The position numbers and the translations under genes were made by a program. From Prosthecomicrobium sp. N25 (lineage in GTDB: Bacteria; Pseudomonadota; Alphaproteobacteria; Rhizobiales; Ancalomicrobiaceae), in the NCBI RefSeq assembly GCF_037203705.1, contig NZ_JBBCAT010000003.1:186001-250000 (forward strand): a stretch of 64,000 nt of DNA, given 5' to 3'. This document shows, in pieces, positions 35,395-43,741 of this stretch. How positions within the stretch are numbered: position 1 is the stretch's first letter; each line of letters opens with the position of its first letter. Under the pieces are notes generated by a model. That model had not been told where the DNA came from. It saw nothing but the letters and a program-made list of their open reading frames with translations, and searched no databases.

Positions 35395-37347
35395 TCACCG
35401 ATCGAAGTAGAACTGAGTGAGCGTCGGTGCCGGGTGCCAGAGGTTGCCGGTGATCGGCAGGGGCTCGAAGACGTTCTTCACGGAGGTGCCGACGATGCCG
35501 TATTTCGGGTCCGGATGTGTGATCCCGATCGTGTAGAAGTTGTCGGCCGCGGTCTCCAGGAAGGCCTTCATGGCCGTGAGCTGAGCCTCCTTGGTTGAGG
35601 CGCTCTTGACCTTGTCGTAGAGCGCCATGGAGGCCTTGACCTCGGGGGGCGGCTCCTCGCCGGTCTTCGGGTCGGAGTACCATTCCGACCACTTCATGGC
35701 GAAGAAGATGTCCGCCTTCTGGAACGGCATGTAGCAGCGCACGTCCGTGTAGGCCTCGGAGAGCCCGCCGACGCAGTTCCAGATGTAGGCCTCGTGCTCG
35801 TTGGCGTACCACATGGTGTTGAGGCGCGCCCGGTCGACGTTGCGGAGCTGGATGTCGATCCCGACCGCCTTGGCGTATTTCTGGACCTGCAGCATCACGT
35901 CCGGGTAGCTCGATCCGAACACGTCGGCCACCATGAAGACGATCGAGAAGCGCTTGCCGTCCGGCCCGAGCCGGTAGCCCTCTGAATCCTTCTTGTCGAG
36001 CCCGATCTTGTCCAGGATCTCGTTCGATTTCTTGGGATCGTACTCGACATACTGCTTGGAGAGCCGCTCGTTGTAGAGCTCGTGCCCCTTGTGGACCGCC
36101 ACCTGCGAGGGCGTGCCCCGGCCCACATAGATGAGGTCGATGATCTCCTGCCGGTTGATCGCGTGGCTGAGCGCGATCCGGAAGTCCTTGTTCTGGAAGA
36201 CCTTGCGCTTCACCGGGTCGTTGACGTTCAGGTTCAGGAGGATGACCGCGTCGTTCGCCGGCAGGTCCTTGACGTCGAAGAAGCGGTATTTGCCCTGCTT
36301 CTGGTTGTCATAGAGCACCGACTTGAAGGTAGAGTTGTTGATGTGCCGGAACGAGAAGTCGAACTCGCCGGTGGTCGCCTTGAGCAGCATCAGCTGCACG
36401 TCGTCGATCTTCTGCCAGGTAATCCGGTCGATGTAGGGGAGCTGGTTGCCGGCCGTGTCGACCTTCCAGTAGTAGGGGTTGCGCACCACGGCCACGCGGT
36501 CCGTCGGCCCGTACGCGGTGGTCAGCAGCCAGGGATTGAGCGTCGGCAGGTCCAGGTTCTGCCAGAACGCCGGCTGGAAGGTCAGCGACACCTTCGAATT
36601 GAAGAGACTGACCCAGTCCTTCACGGTCTGACTCTCGGCGAGCATCGTCTTGATGCCGGCCTCATTGTACTTGGCATGGAACTGCTTGAGGTAGTGCTTC
36701 GGGTAGATGATCGGGATATGGCCCTGCCCGTAGGCGAGCTGCTGCAGGAACAGCCCGTAGGGCGCCGCGAACTTGAACTGGACCTCGTAGTCGCCGAGCT
36801 TGGTGACGACAACGGGCTTTCCTTCCAGGACGAAGATCGGGTTCTTGGACGGCGTCAGCTCCGGCGAGAGAAACACGTCCTCGTACCAGAACATGATGTC
36901 GTCCGCCGTGAACGGCGTACCGTCCGACCAGCGCATGCCCTTCCTGAGCTTGAACGTGTAGGTGGTCGCGTCCGGGCTCGCCGTGAAGCTCTCGGCGATC
37001 GACGGGACGACCTCGCTCCAGTCCGGCGTCCAGCGCACGATCGTCTCGTTCGCCACCGTCCGGGTGAGGTTGTAGTGGTCGCCGTTGGCCAGGATCGTCG
37101 TCCGCAAGGTACCGCCGTACTTGCCCACCGACTGGACCGGCTTTTCCACGAAGGGCTTCTCGGGCAGGCGCTCGGCGACGGGCGGCAGCTTCTTGTCGGC
37201 GACCGCCTGGTCGAGCATCGGCGCCTGCTTGTACTGGGCGAGCGCCGGCGCGGCGAAGGATGCAGCGGCCGCAAGCGCTGCGGCGGAGGCGAGAAGGCGG
37301 CGCGCGCGGCGCGACGGCGCCGACGCCGGAAGCGTCCCGATGGTCAT
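35395..37347 (-). CDS. ABC transporter substrate-binding protein, family 5 (long form)
   Basis: A 650-residue periplasmic protein, longer than ordinary DppA (about 535), as in oligosaccharide-binding members. The signal peptide runs to about ALAQY after SRRARRLLASAA. Family features include YTFKLRKGMRWSDGTPFTADDIMF and RIALSHAINRQEIIDLIYVG. GGGAGGACATATCC precedes ATG 37347. It is the first gene of the importer operon (binding protein, two permeases, two ATPases, dehydratase) and is divergent from a GntR/FCD regulator across an operator-like region. A sugar-acid or plant oligosaccharide ligand is inferred from the co-operonic dehydratase. Confidence 0.88.
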   Translation of the reverse strand: MTIGTLPASAPSRRARRLLASAAALAAAASFAAPALAQYKQAPMLDQAVADKKLPPVAERLPEKPFVEKPVQSVGKYGGTLRTTILANGDHYNLTRTVANETIVRWTPDWSEVVPSIAESFTASPDATTYTFKLRKGMRWSDGTPFTADDIMFWYEDVFLSPELTPSKNPIFVLEGKPVVVTKLGDYEVQFKFAAPYGLFLQQLAYGQGHIPIIYPKHYLKQFHAKYNEAGIKTMLAESQTVKDWVSLFNSKVSLTFQPAFWQNLDLPTLNPWLLTTAYGPTDRVAVVRNPYYWKVDTAGNQLPYIDRITWQKIDDVQLMLLKATTGEFDFSFRHINNSTFKSVLYDNQKQGKYRFFDVKDLPANDAVILLNLNVNDPVKRKVFQNKDFRIALSHAINRQEIIDLIYVGRGTPSQVAVHKGHELYNERLSKQYVEYDPKKSNEILDKIGLDKKDSEGYRLGPDGKRFSIVFMVADVFGSSYPDVMLQVQKYAKAVGIDIQLRNVDRARLNTMWYANEHEAYIWNCVGGLSEAYTDVRCYMPFQKADIFFAMKWSEWYSDPKTGEEPPPEVKASMALYDKVKSASTKEAQLTAMKAFLETAADNFYTIGITHPDPKYGIVGTSVKNVFEPLPITGNLWHPAPTLTQFYFDR

Positions 37348-37415
37348 GGATATGTCCTCCCGGAGGGGTGCCGGCGGCTTGACGCCGCGCGTTTTTGATG
37401 GAGGAACCATTCCAG

Positions 37416-37448
37416 ATCGTACATTATCTGTCAATTGTGATGTACGAT
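37416..37448. promoter_or_regulatory. GntR/FCD-type operator between the importer operon and its regulator
   Basis: A perfect 9-base inverted repeat ATCGTACAT (37416-37424) and ATGTACGAT (37440-37448) separated by 15 bases. On the minus strand TTGACA (37436-37431) lies between the arms and could be the -35 of the importer promoter, so binding would block it. The sequence is much richer in AT than its flanks. Confidence 0.65.
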
Positions 37449-37503
37449 GGCGCAGAAGTGGCCTGTGGCGCCTGCGGAAAGAAGGCCGGACGGAAAGACG
37501 CGG

Positions 37504-38232
37504 ATGGCGAAATCCAAGGTGACGGTTCCCGATCTCGACGAGGCCGACGGGCTCGGCTCCGGCCGCGTCTATCGGGAGATCCGCGACGGCATCATCGAGG
37601 GGCGCCTGCCGGCCGGCGCGCGCCTGAAGGCGAGCGAACTCGCCGAGCGCTTCGGCACGTCCACCAACCCGGTGCGCGAGGCGCTCCAGCGTCTGCAGGG
37701 CGAGGGCTTCGTGGTGATCAGCCCGAACCGCGGAGCAAGGGTGCGCTCGGTGGACGAGGACTTCGTCCGCAACGTCTACGAGATCATCGCCCTCGTCGAA
37801 CCGTACCTCGTCCGCTGGTTCGCCGAGACCGCCAGCCCCGCCGACATCGCCCGCCTGGCCGCCATCCAGGCCGAAATCGAGGTGGCCGGCTTCGACGACC
37901 AGGAGGCCTACGGTAACCGCGATTCGGCCTTCCACGGGATGACCTACGCGCCGCACTACAACAGCGAGGCTTTGGCGCTCTGGGCGCGCCAGCGCGGCAT
38001 CCTGCGCGCCATCAGCCGCCGCTTCCCCTTCACCGAGCCGCGCCGGCGCGCCATCCTGGCCGAGCACCGCGCCCTCATCGACGCGATCCGGAGCCACGAT
38101 CCCGACGCCGCCGCGCGCGTGGTCGAGGCCCATGTGCGCGGCGCCGGCCTGCACCTGACCGAGCGCTTGCGCGCCGAGCGGCTGTCGCGCCGCGAGACGG
38201 AGCCGGCGCACCGCCTCGGCGCGACCGCCTGA
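37504..38232 (+). CDS. GntR-family regulator with FCD domain
   Basis: A 242-residue regulator. The winged helix (about 18-85) has VYREIRDGIIEGRLPAGARLKASELAERFGTSTNPVREALQRLQGEGFV, the GntR consensus, and the C-terminal all-helical FCD domain has the metal/ligand residues in FHGMTYAPHYN and AEHRALIDAI ... VEAHV. FCD regulators sense small organic acids. I start at ATG 37504 (MAKSKV), with an earlier in-frame ATG at 37447 inside the operator. It is divergent from the importer/dehydratase operon and probably represses it. Confidence 0.9.
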   Translation: MAKSKVTVPDLDEADGLGSGRVYREIRDGIIEGRLPAGARLKASELAERFGTSTNPVREALQRLQGEGFVVISPNRGARVRSVDEDFVRNVYEIIALVEPYLVRWFAETASPADIARLAAIQAEIEVAGFDDQEAYGNRDSAFHGMTYAPHYNSEALALWARQRGILRAISRRFPFTEPRRRAILAEHRALIDAIRSHDPDAAARVVEAHVRGAGLHLTERLRAERLSRRETEPAHRLGATA

Positions 38233-38377
38233 CCGACCCCTGACCCGCCTGTGCCCGATTGTCCACGCACGCCGGGAAGCCGTCCGCTGCCTGCCGATCC
38301 ATCATTCGGGGCATTGAAATTCGCCTGGATTTCGGCAGGCTTGTTCTGTCCTGACCATCGATCGACCCGGAACGGCC

Positions 38378-39025
38378 ATGAGCATCGGCGCCCAGCAGCG
38401 TGAAATCCTCCTGCGCGAGACGATGGCGCGGCTCGCAAGATCTTTGTTCGACCGCGGTTTCACGGTCGGCTCCTCGGGCAACATCAGCGTCGCCCTCGAA
38501 GACGGGCTGCTCATCACTCCGACGAATTCCTGCCTCGGCTTTCTCGACCCGGCGCGCATCTCCAAGATCGACCGCTTCGGCCGCCATGTCGCCGGCGATC
38601 CGCCGTCGAAGGAGATCTTCCTGCACCGCGCCTTCTACGAGACGCGCCCGGGCACCGGCGCCGTCGTGCACCTGCATTCCACCTACGCCACCGCGGTCTC
38701 CTGCCTCTCCGACGTCGACCCGGAGGACTGCATCCCGCCGCTCACCCCCTATGTCGTCATGCGGGTCGGCGCCGTGAAGCTGCTCCCCTATGTCCGGCCG
38801 GGGGACCCGGCGATGGGCGAGATGATCCGGGGCCTCCAGGGCTCGCACGCCTGCGTGCTGCTCGCCAACCACGGCCCGGTGGTCGCCGCCAGGGACCTGG
38901 AGAGCGCCGTCTTCGCCGCCGAGGAACTGGAGGAGACGGCGAGGCTCGTCGTCGTCCTGCGCGGCCAGCCGGTCCGCCGCCTCACCTACGAGCAGGTCCA
39001 GGAACTGAAGCAGGTCTTCGGCTGA
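38378..39025 (+). CDS. otnC: 3-oxo-tetronate 4-phosphate decarboxylase (OtnC), class II aldolase fold
   Basis: A 215-residue class II aldolase/adducin-family enzyme. SSGNISVALEDGLLITPTNSCLGFLDPARISKID and AVVHLHSTYATAVSCLSDVDPED (zinc His pair HLH) with ANHGPVVAA (third His) match OtnC, which decarboxylates 3-oxo-tetronate 4-phosphate in D-erythronate/L-threonate breakdown. The partner kinase OtnK and dehydrogenase are not in view, so the pathway may be completed elsewhere or the substrate may differ. It follows the GntR gene by 145 bases on the same strand; nearby sugar-acid genes fit the role. Confidence 0.82.
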   Translation: MSIGAQQREILLRETMARLARSLFDRGFTVGSSGNISVALEDGLLITPTNSCLGFLDPARISKIDRFGRHVAGDPPSKEIFLHRAFYETRPGTGAVVHLHSTYATAVSCLSDVDPEDCIPPLTPYVVMRVGAVKLLPYVRPGDPAMGEMIRGLQGSHACVLLANHGPVVAARDLESAVFAAEELEETARLVVVLRGQPVRRLTYEQVQELKQVFG

Positions 39026-39036
39026 TCAGGCGCGCC

Positions 39037-39399
39037 TCACCGCGGAGGTTCCGTTCCCTCCAGGACGGCCCGCAGCACCTCGGCATTGTTGTAGACCGCG
39101 TCGCGCTTGCCGAAGAGCAGCGTGACGGTGCCCTCCCGCGCGCGCGACCGGAGCTCGGCGAGCCCGCCCGCGGCGGCCTCCGAAGCGAGCTCGGCGCGGT
39201 AGCGGACCGCGAACTCCGGCCAGCGTCCCTCCGCCTCGCCGAACCAGCGCCGCAAGCCGTCGCTCGGCGCGAGGTCCTTCATCCAGGCGTCGAGCGCGGC
39301 CGCCTCCCGGGTCAGCCCGCGCGGCCAGAGCCGGTCGACCAGCACCCGGTAGCCGTCCGCCGGCTGCGGAGGGTCGTAGACCCGCTTCACCCTGAGCAT
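39037..39399 (-). CDS. DUF488 family protein
   Basis: A 120-residue protein. VKRVYDPPQPADGYRVLVDRLWPRGL, WMKDLAPSDGLRRWFG and TLLFGKRDAVYNNAEVL are the DUF488 (YeaO-like) pattern; the function is unknown. GGGGAAGCGCCG precedes ATG 39399. It is convergent with otnC, eleven bases apart at their ends, and has no evident tie to neighbours. Confidence 0.85.
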   Translation of the reverse strand: MLRVKRVYDPPQPADGYRVLVDRLWPRGLTREAAALDAWMKDLAPSDGLRRWFGEAEGRWPEFAVRYRAELASEAAAGGLAELRSRAREGTVTLLFGKRDAVYNNAEVLRAVLEGTEPPR

Positions 39400-39558
39400 C
39401 GGCGCTTCCCCGGTCCGGCGCCCGCGACGGGCGCTCGCTTTTCCCGCCAGTCTGCCTTCGCGCGCGCGCCTTGTCGACGGCGACGCGGCCGGGGGAATGC
39501 GGGGCGGCAAAAGAAATTGGCCTAGCCCAAGCCGAGACCGCATTGCCTTGGTGGATGC

Positions 39559-39574
39559 ATTGGTATACACCAAT
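39559..39574 (+). promoter_or_regulatory. UTRA-GntR operator candidate (ATTGGTATACACCAAT)
   Basis: Inverted repeat ATTGGT-ATAC-ACCAAT, 40 bases before the binding-protein ATG at 39614. The centre TATACA can serve as a -10 box. The same core, TTGGTATAC-n-CCAA, recurs at 43697-43710, the promoter of the deglycase operon and next to the GntR/UTRA gene. It resembles the TGGTATAGACCA-type sites of NagR/FrlR-like regulators. Confidence 0.7.
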
Positions 39575-39613
39575 TCCGCCGCCCTTCGGTCGCGCTCTCG
39601 TGGAGGCCCTCCA

Positions 39614-41137
39614 ATGATCCTGCTGTCGCGCCGTACCGTCCTCGCCGCCGGGGCCGCCCTGCCCCTGACCCGCGTCCGCGCCTTCGCGGCCGCCCCGTCG
39701 AACGTCCTGCGCTTCGGCCTGTCCAGCTTCCCGCCGAGCCTGCAGCCCTGGGTCCACACCGGCACGGCGGCGCTGACCGTCAAGCTCCTGGTCTTCCGCG
39801 GCCTGACCGGCTTCGGTCCGGACGGCGAGGTCCGCCCCGAACTCGCGGAGAGCTGGGCGACCGAGGGCGCCACCACCTGGGTGTTCAAGCTGCGCAAGGC
39901 CGAGTTCTCCGACGGCCGGCCGGTGACATCCGAGGATGTCAAGTGGACCCTCGAGCAGATCGCCGCCGACGCCTCCACGGCCTTCCTGAAGAACGAATTC
40001 AAGGGCGTCGAGCGGATCGAGACGCCCGACCCGCAGACCGTCCGGATCACCATGCGGCAGCCGACCGTCACGCTGCCGGTCTGGCTCGCCAGCCCCCACG
40101 CCCCGATCATCGCCAAGGGCTCCACCGAGGGCGGTGCCCTCGGCATCGGCGCCGGCCCCTTCGTCATGAAGGGTCAGGAGCGCGGCGTCTCCATCGACGT
40201 GGTCGCCAATGAGAAATACTACAAGCCCGGCATGCCGAAGGTTGGCGCCATCAAGATCATCGCCTACGCGGACGAGAACCTGCGCGTGGCCGCCCTGCAG
40301 GCCGGCGACGTCGACCTGATCGAGTACGTGCCCTGGCAGCACATGGGCGCCATCGAGAAGGACCCGAAGCTGAAGCTCGACGCCGCCGACGGCCCCTTCA
40401 TGGCGCTGAACTTCAACGGCGAGACCGGCCCCTTCAAGGACAAGCGCCTGCGCCAGGCCGTCGCCTACGCGATCCGCCGGGAAGAGATCGTGGACGCCGC
40501 CTTCTTCGGCCGCGGCCGGCCGCTGACCGGGCTGCCGATCCCGCCCACGAGCCCCTACTTCAACGAGGCCGCCTCGAAATACTGGGGCTACGATCCGGAC
40601 AAGGCCAAGAAGCTGATGGCCGAGGCGGGCGTGCCAAAGGGCTTCGCCTGCACGCTCCTGTCGACCGCGCAATACGGCATGCACAAGTCGACCGCCGAGG
40701 TCGTCCAGGCCCATCTCTCCGAGATCGGCATCGACGTGAAGCTGAACCTGCCCGACTGGGCGACCCGCGTGAACCTCGGCAACAAGGGCCAGTACGAGTT
40801 CTGCGTCCAGGGCACGACCGCCGACAATAACGACCCGGACGGCCTCGCCCCGATCCTGAACGGCCAGCTCCCCCCCAGCGTGTCGCGCAGCTACGGCATC
40901 CCGACGCCGGAGATCGACGCCCTCTTCGCCAAGGGCCGCGCCGAGTTCGACATCGCCAAGCGCAAGGCCATCTACGCCGAACTCGAGAAGGTCGCGCTCG
41001 ACGCCGCCTCCCTGGTCGGCCTCGCCTGGCGCTCCCAGGGCTACGGCATGGTCAAGTCCCTGACGGGCTTCAAGAGCCTCCCCGGGGGCACCAACTTCTT
41101 CTCCGGCTACCTGCTCGAACAGGCCTCCCTCGGCTGA
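39614..41137 (+). CDS. ABC transporter substrate-binding protein, family 5 (Tat-type signal)
   Basis: A 507-residue periplasmic protein. The start LSRRTVLAAGAALPL is a twin-arginine signal. Core features: TWVFKLRKAEFSDGRPVTSEDVKWTLEQI and RQAVAYAIRREEIVDAAFFGRG, as in dipeptide-binding proteins. GGAGG lies eight bases before ATG 39614 and a strong terminator follows the stop, so it is a one-gene unit. No permease lies next to it; the permease and ATPase genes at 49.4-53.1 kb lack a binding protein, and both promoters carry the same GntR-type operator, so they very likely form one importer. Confidence 0.88.
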   Translation: MILLSRRTVLAAGAALPLTRVRAFAAAPSNVLRFGLSSFPPSLQPWVHTGTAALTVKLLVFRGLTGFGPDGEVRPELAESWATEGATTWVFKLRKAEFSDGRPVTSEDVKWTLEQIAADASTAFLKNEFKGVERIETPDPQTVRITMRQPTVTLPVWLASPHAPIIAKGSTEGGALGIGAGPFVMKGQERGVSIDVVANEKYYKPGMPKVGAIKIIAYADENLRVAALQAGDVDLIEYVPWQHMGAIEKDPKLKLDAADGPFMALNFNGETGPFKDKRLRQAVAYAIRREEIVDAAFFGRGRPLTGLPIPPTSPYFNEAASKYWGYDPDKAKKLMAEAGVPKGFACTLLSTAQYGMHKSTAEVVQAHLSEIGIDVKLNLPDWATRVNLGNKGQYEFCVQGTTADNNDPDGLAPILNGQLPPSVSRSYGIPTPEIDALFAKGRAEFDIAKRKAIYAELEKVALDAASLVGLAWRSQGYGMVKSLTGFKSLPGGTNFFSGYLLEQASLG

Positions 41138-41162
41138 GCCGCCCCCGATCCGCGAAGCCTCG

Positions 41163-41190
41163 GGCCGCTCCTCCAGGGAGCGGCCTTTTT
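41163..41190 (+). terminator. Rho-independent terminator after the binding-protein gene
   Basis: Stem GGCCGCTC (41163-41170) and GAGCGGCC (41178-41185), with a further C-G pair inside, followed by TTTTT (41186-41190). It lies 26 bases after the stop codon at 41137. Confidence 0.85.
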
Positions 41191-41475
41191 CTTCAGGCCG
41201 GTGTCCCGGGTTCTGACGCGCCTTGTCCGGGGATGCGGGCGGAGACGTGGAGCCGAACTAACAACCCCCTTTAGGGCCGACCCCAAGGCACATCCTCTCC
41301 CCCGCATCCCCGGCCGAAGCGCCGGGGGCCAGCGCATTCTGCAGGGTGAGGGCCGGGCCTCCCGCAATGCCCGCCACGCCCGTCATCCCCGCACCCGCTG
41401 GACCCCGGATCTGCGGCGCATTCCGCGCCTTGCCCGGGATGCGGAGGAACGTCCGGGGATAGAGGGGAGAGGTCG
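41191..41475. repeat. Non-coding gap with dispersed repeat sequence
   Basis: Between the terminator and the FAD oxidoreductase gene. It holds the second copy (41297-41321) of the 25-base repeat found at 35286-35310, followed by GCCGGGGG that can fold back on the preceding CCCCGGC, and a segment of ATCCCGG/CCGGGAT type elements common in high-GC alphaproteobacterial spacers. No gene seen. Confidence 0.5.
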
Positions 41476-42807
41476 CTACGCCGCGCGGCCCACGCCAATG
41501 GTGCGGGCCAGCCTCGGGAAGCGTTCGGGGCGGTAGGGGAGCGGGTCGACGATGGGCTTGGCACCGGTGACGAGGTCGGCGACGAGGTGGCCGGCGCCCG
41601 GGCCGATGCCGAAGCCGTGGCCGGAGAAGCCGCTGGCGATGAGGAGGCCGGGATAGCGCGGCACCCAGCCGATGACCGGGACCGCGTCCGGCATGGCGTC
41701 GACGAGGCCGCCCCAGGCGCCCGCCACCCGGGCCTCCGCGAAGGCCGGGAAGGCGGCCTTCACGTTGGCGAGGCCCTCGTCGAGGAGGCCCTGGGAGGGC
41801 TCGGGATCGAGCGCGCGCACCTGCTCGAAAGGCGTCCGCTCGTCGAGTTGCCAGCGCCGCGCCAGGCTCGCCTCCTCGATGAAGCGGCGGCCGACCCTGA
41901 GCCGCAGCTCGCCACGCTGCTTGACGAGCGAGGGGAAGAAGTCGGCGAAGAGCCGGAAGCTGTCCGGCACCACCTCGGCGACGCTGGCGTTGCGGCGCGC
42001 CACCGAATAGCCGCCGTCGAGCCGCTTGCGGAAGGCGAAGTCGGAGCCCCCGACCGCCAGAGTCGGCGGCCCCTCCAGCGGCTCGGTGCGCAGGACCGAG
42101 CCGAGCAGCTTGAGCTGCGGGAAGTCGATGCCGAGGTTGCCGAGAAACAGGCGCGACCAGGCGCCGCCGGCGAGCACCACCGTCGAGCAGGCGATCGCCC
42201 CCCGCTCGGTCACCACGCCCGAGACCTGGCCGGCCTTGGTCTCCAGCCCGCGGACCGCGCAGTTGGTCAGGATCCGCGCCCCGAACCGGCGCGCCACCTC
42301 GGCCATCGCCGGGACCGCCTTCTGGGGCTCGGCCCGGGCGTCCGCCGGCGTGTAGAGCCCGCCCACGAAACGCCGCCGCACCCCGGGGATCAGGGCCTCG
42401 AGCTGAGCGCCGCGCAGCACCCGCGACTCGATGCCGTAGATCTTGGCATGGTCGAGCCAAGCGACCTGGGCCGCGAGTTCCTTCTCGGTGTCGGCCACGT
42501 AGAGGATGCCGGCGCGCCGGAAGCCGAGCTCCGCATTGGTCAGCTCGCTCATCTTCTCCCAGAGCGTCTGGCTGACGAGCCCGAGCGGAATCTCGCCCGG
42601 ATCGCGCCCCATGACGCGCACCCAACCCCAGTTCCGCCCGGACTGCTCCTGCGCGATGCCGCCCTTCTCGCAGAGCGTCACCTCGACCCCCCGCAACGCC
42701 AGGAACAGCGCCGTGGTCACGCCGATGATGCCGCCGCCGATCACGACGACCTCGGACTTGGCGGGCAGTTCGGCGTCCCCCTCGAAGGGGTCAATGGTGA
42801 TGCGCAT
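41476..42807 (-). CDS. FAD-dependent oxidoreductase (DadA/amine-oxidase-like)
   Basis: A 443-residue flavoprotein. VVVIGGGIIGVTTALFLALRGVEVTLCEKG is the FAD-binding beta-alpha-beta motif (about 20-50), QSGRNWGWVR is typical of DAO-family oxidases, and the C-terminal GFSGHGFGIGPGAGHLVADL closes the FAD site. The family oxidises amines, D-amino acids or secondary amines such as glycated amino acids. GAGGAACACCG precedes ATG 42807. It is downstream of the UTRA-GntR gene by 29 bases, so regulator and enzyme are co-transcribed. An Amadori-type secondary amine is an attractive substrate given the neighbours, but this is not shown by sequence. Confidence 0.82.
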   Translation of the reverse strand: MRITIDPFEGDAELPAKSEVVVIGGGIIGVTTALFLALRGVEVTLCEKGGIAQEQSGRNWGWVRVMGRDPGEIPLGLVSQTLWEKMSELTNAELGFRRAGILYVADTEKELAAQVAWLDHAKIYGIESRVLRGAQLEALIPGVRRRFVGGLYTPADARAEPQKAVPAMAEVARRFGARILTNCAVRGLETKAGQVSGVVTERGAIACSTVVLAGGAWSRLFLGNLGIDFPQLKLLGSVLRTEPLEGPPTLAVGGSDFAFRKRLDGGYSVARRNASVAEVVPDSFRLFADFFPSLVKQRGELRLRVGRRFIEEASLARRWQLDERTPFEQVRALDPEPSQGLLDEGLANVKAAFPAFAEARVAGAWGGLVDAMPDAVPVIGWVPRYPGLLIASGFSGHGFGIGPGAGHLVADLVTGAKPIVDPLPYRPERFPRLARTIGVGRAA

Positions 42808-42836
42808 CGGTGTTCCTCGGCGGATGGAAGGAAGGC

Positions 42837-43580
42837 TCAGCCGGGCGGCGTCGCCCGGAAGACCACATGGGCGGGATGGTTGACGGACTTCATGTACTCG
42901 ACCGGCCGCCCCTCCCCGTCGCGCGCGACGAGGCGCATGACGAGGGTGGGCGAACCAGGCTCCAGGCCGAGGAGCCGGCCCTCCAGGTCGGCCGCCGGCG
43001 CGGCGCTGATCTCCCGCTCGGAGGCCGAGGCCTCGACCCCGTAGCGGCCGCGCAGGAGCCCGTAGAGCGACTGCCCGGCGACCAGGTCCTCCGCCACCAG
43101 GTCGGGAAAGCGCGCCGCCGGCAGGTAGCTGGTCTCGATGCAGAAGGGCATGTCGTTCACGGTCCACAGCCGCCGGCACATGAGGAGCTCCGTCCCGACC
43201 GGCACCTTCAGCCGCTGGGCCGTCGTCTCCTTGGCGCTCGCCATGCCGAAATGCAGGAGCTTGTTGCCGGGCGTCCCGCCCGCGGCGAGCACGATCCGGG
43301 CGATGCCCCCGGCGGGCTGCATGTCGATCGGACGGGCGACCTGCGGCAGCGGCAGGCGCGTGCCGCTCGTCGAGTTGCGCTCCAGAACGCCGCGCTCGAC
43401 CAGCTTGTCGATGGCCTTGCGGACGGTCATGCGGTTGACCCCGAGGGTCTCGGCGAGCGTCCGCTCCGACGGCACCTTGTCGCCGGGTCCGAAATCCGGG
43501 CCGCTGATCAGATCCAGGATGTAGTCCTGGATCTGCACGTAGACCGGCTTTCGGGACCCCTCCTCGTCGCGCTGCAGCAT
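42837..43580 (-). CDS. GntR-family regulator with UTRA domain (HutC/FrlR type)
   Basis: A 247-residue regulator. The winged helix (about 12-75) has GPDFGPGDKVPSERTLAETLGVNRMTVRKAIDKLVERGVLER, and the UTRA ligand domain follows (about 95-240) with LLMCRRLWTVNDMPFCIETSYLP. UTRA regulators sense phosphorylated sugars or similar intermediates. AGGA lies eight bases before ATG 43580. It is divergent from the deglycase operon, and TGGTATA half-sites lie both in that promoter and about 35 bases before its own start (minus strand at 43623-43617), so it probably controls both directions. Confidence 0.9.
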   Translation of the reverse strand: MLQRDEEGSRKPVYVQIQDYILDLISGPDFGPGDKVPSERTLAETLGVNRMTVRKAIDKLVERGVLERNSTSGTRLPLPQVARPIDMQPAGGIARIVLAAGGTPGNKLLHFGMASAKETTAQRLKVPVGTELLMCRRLWTVNDMPFCIETSYLPAARFPDLVAEDLVAGQSLYGLLRGRYGVEASASEREISAAPAADLEGRLLGLEPGSPTLVMRLVARDGEGRPVEYMKSVNHPAHVVFRATPPG

Positions 43581-43683
43581 GACCGGTTTCCTGGCGATTC
43601 TCCGCAAGCTTCGCACTATACCAGCACTTTCCCGGTGCAGTGCCGCACGCATTTCCGGCCTCTTCGGACGGGCTTGACAGCCA

Positions 43684-43711
43684 ATTGGTATAGGTGTTGG
43701 TATACTCCAAT
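43684..43711. promoter_or_regulatory. UTRA-GntR operator candidate before the deglycase operon
   Basis: Contains TTGGTATACTCCAA (43697-43710), matching 39559-39574, and a degenerate upstream copy ATTGGTATAGG (43684-43694). TTGACA at 43674-43679 lies just before it. The region is the divergent promoter of the GntR/UTRA gene and the frlB-like gene. Confidence 0.7.
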
Positions 43712-43741
43712 CACCCGGCCCGATCCAGCGGAAACATCCGA

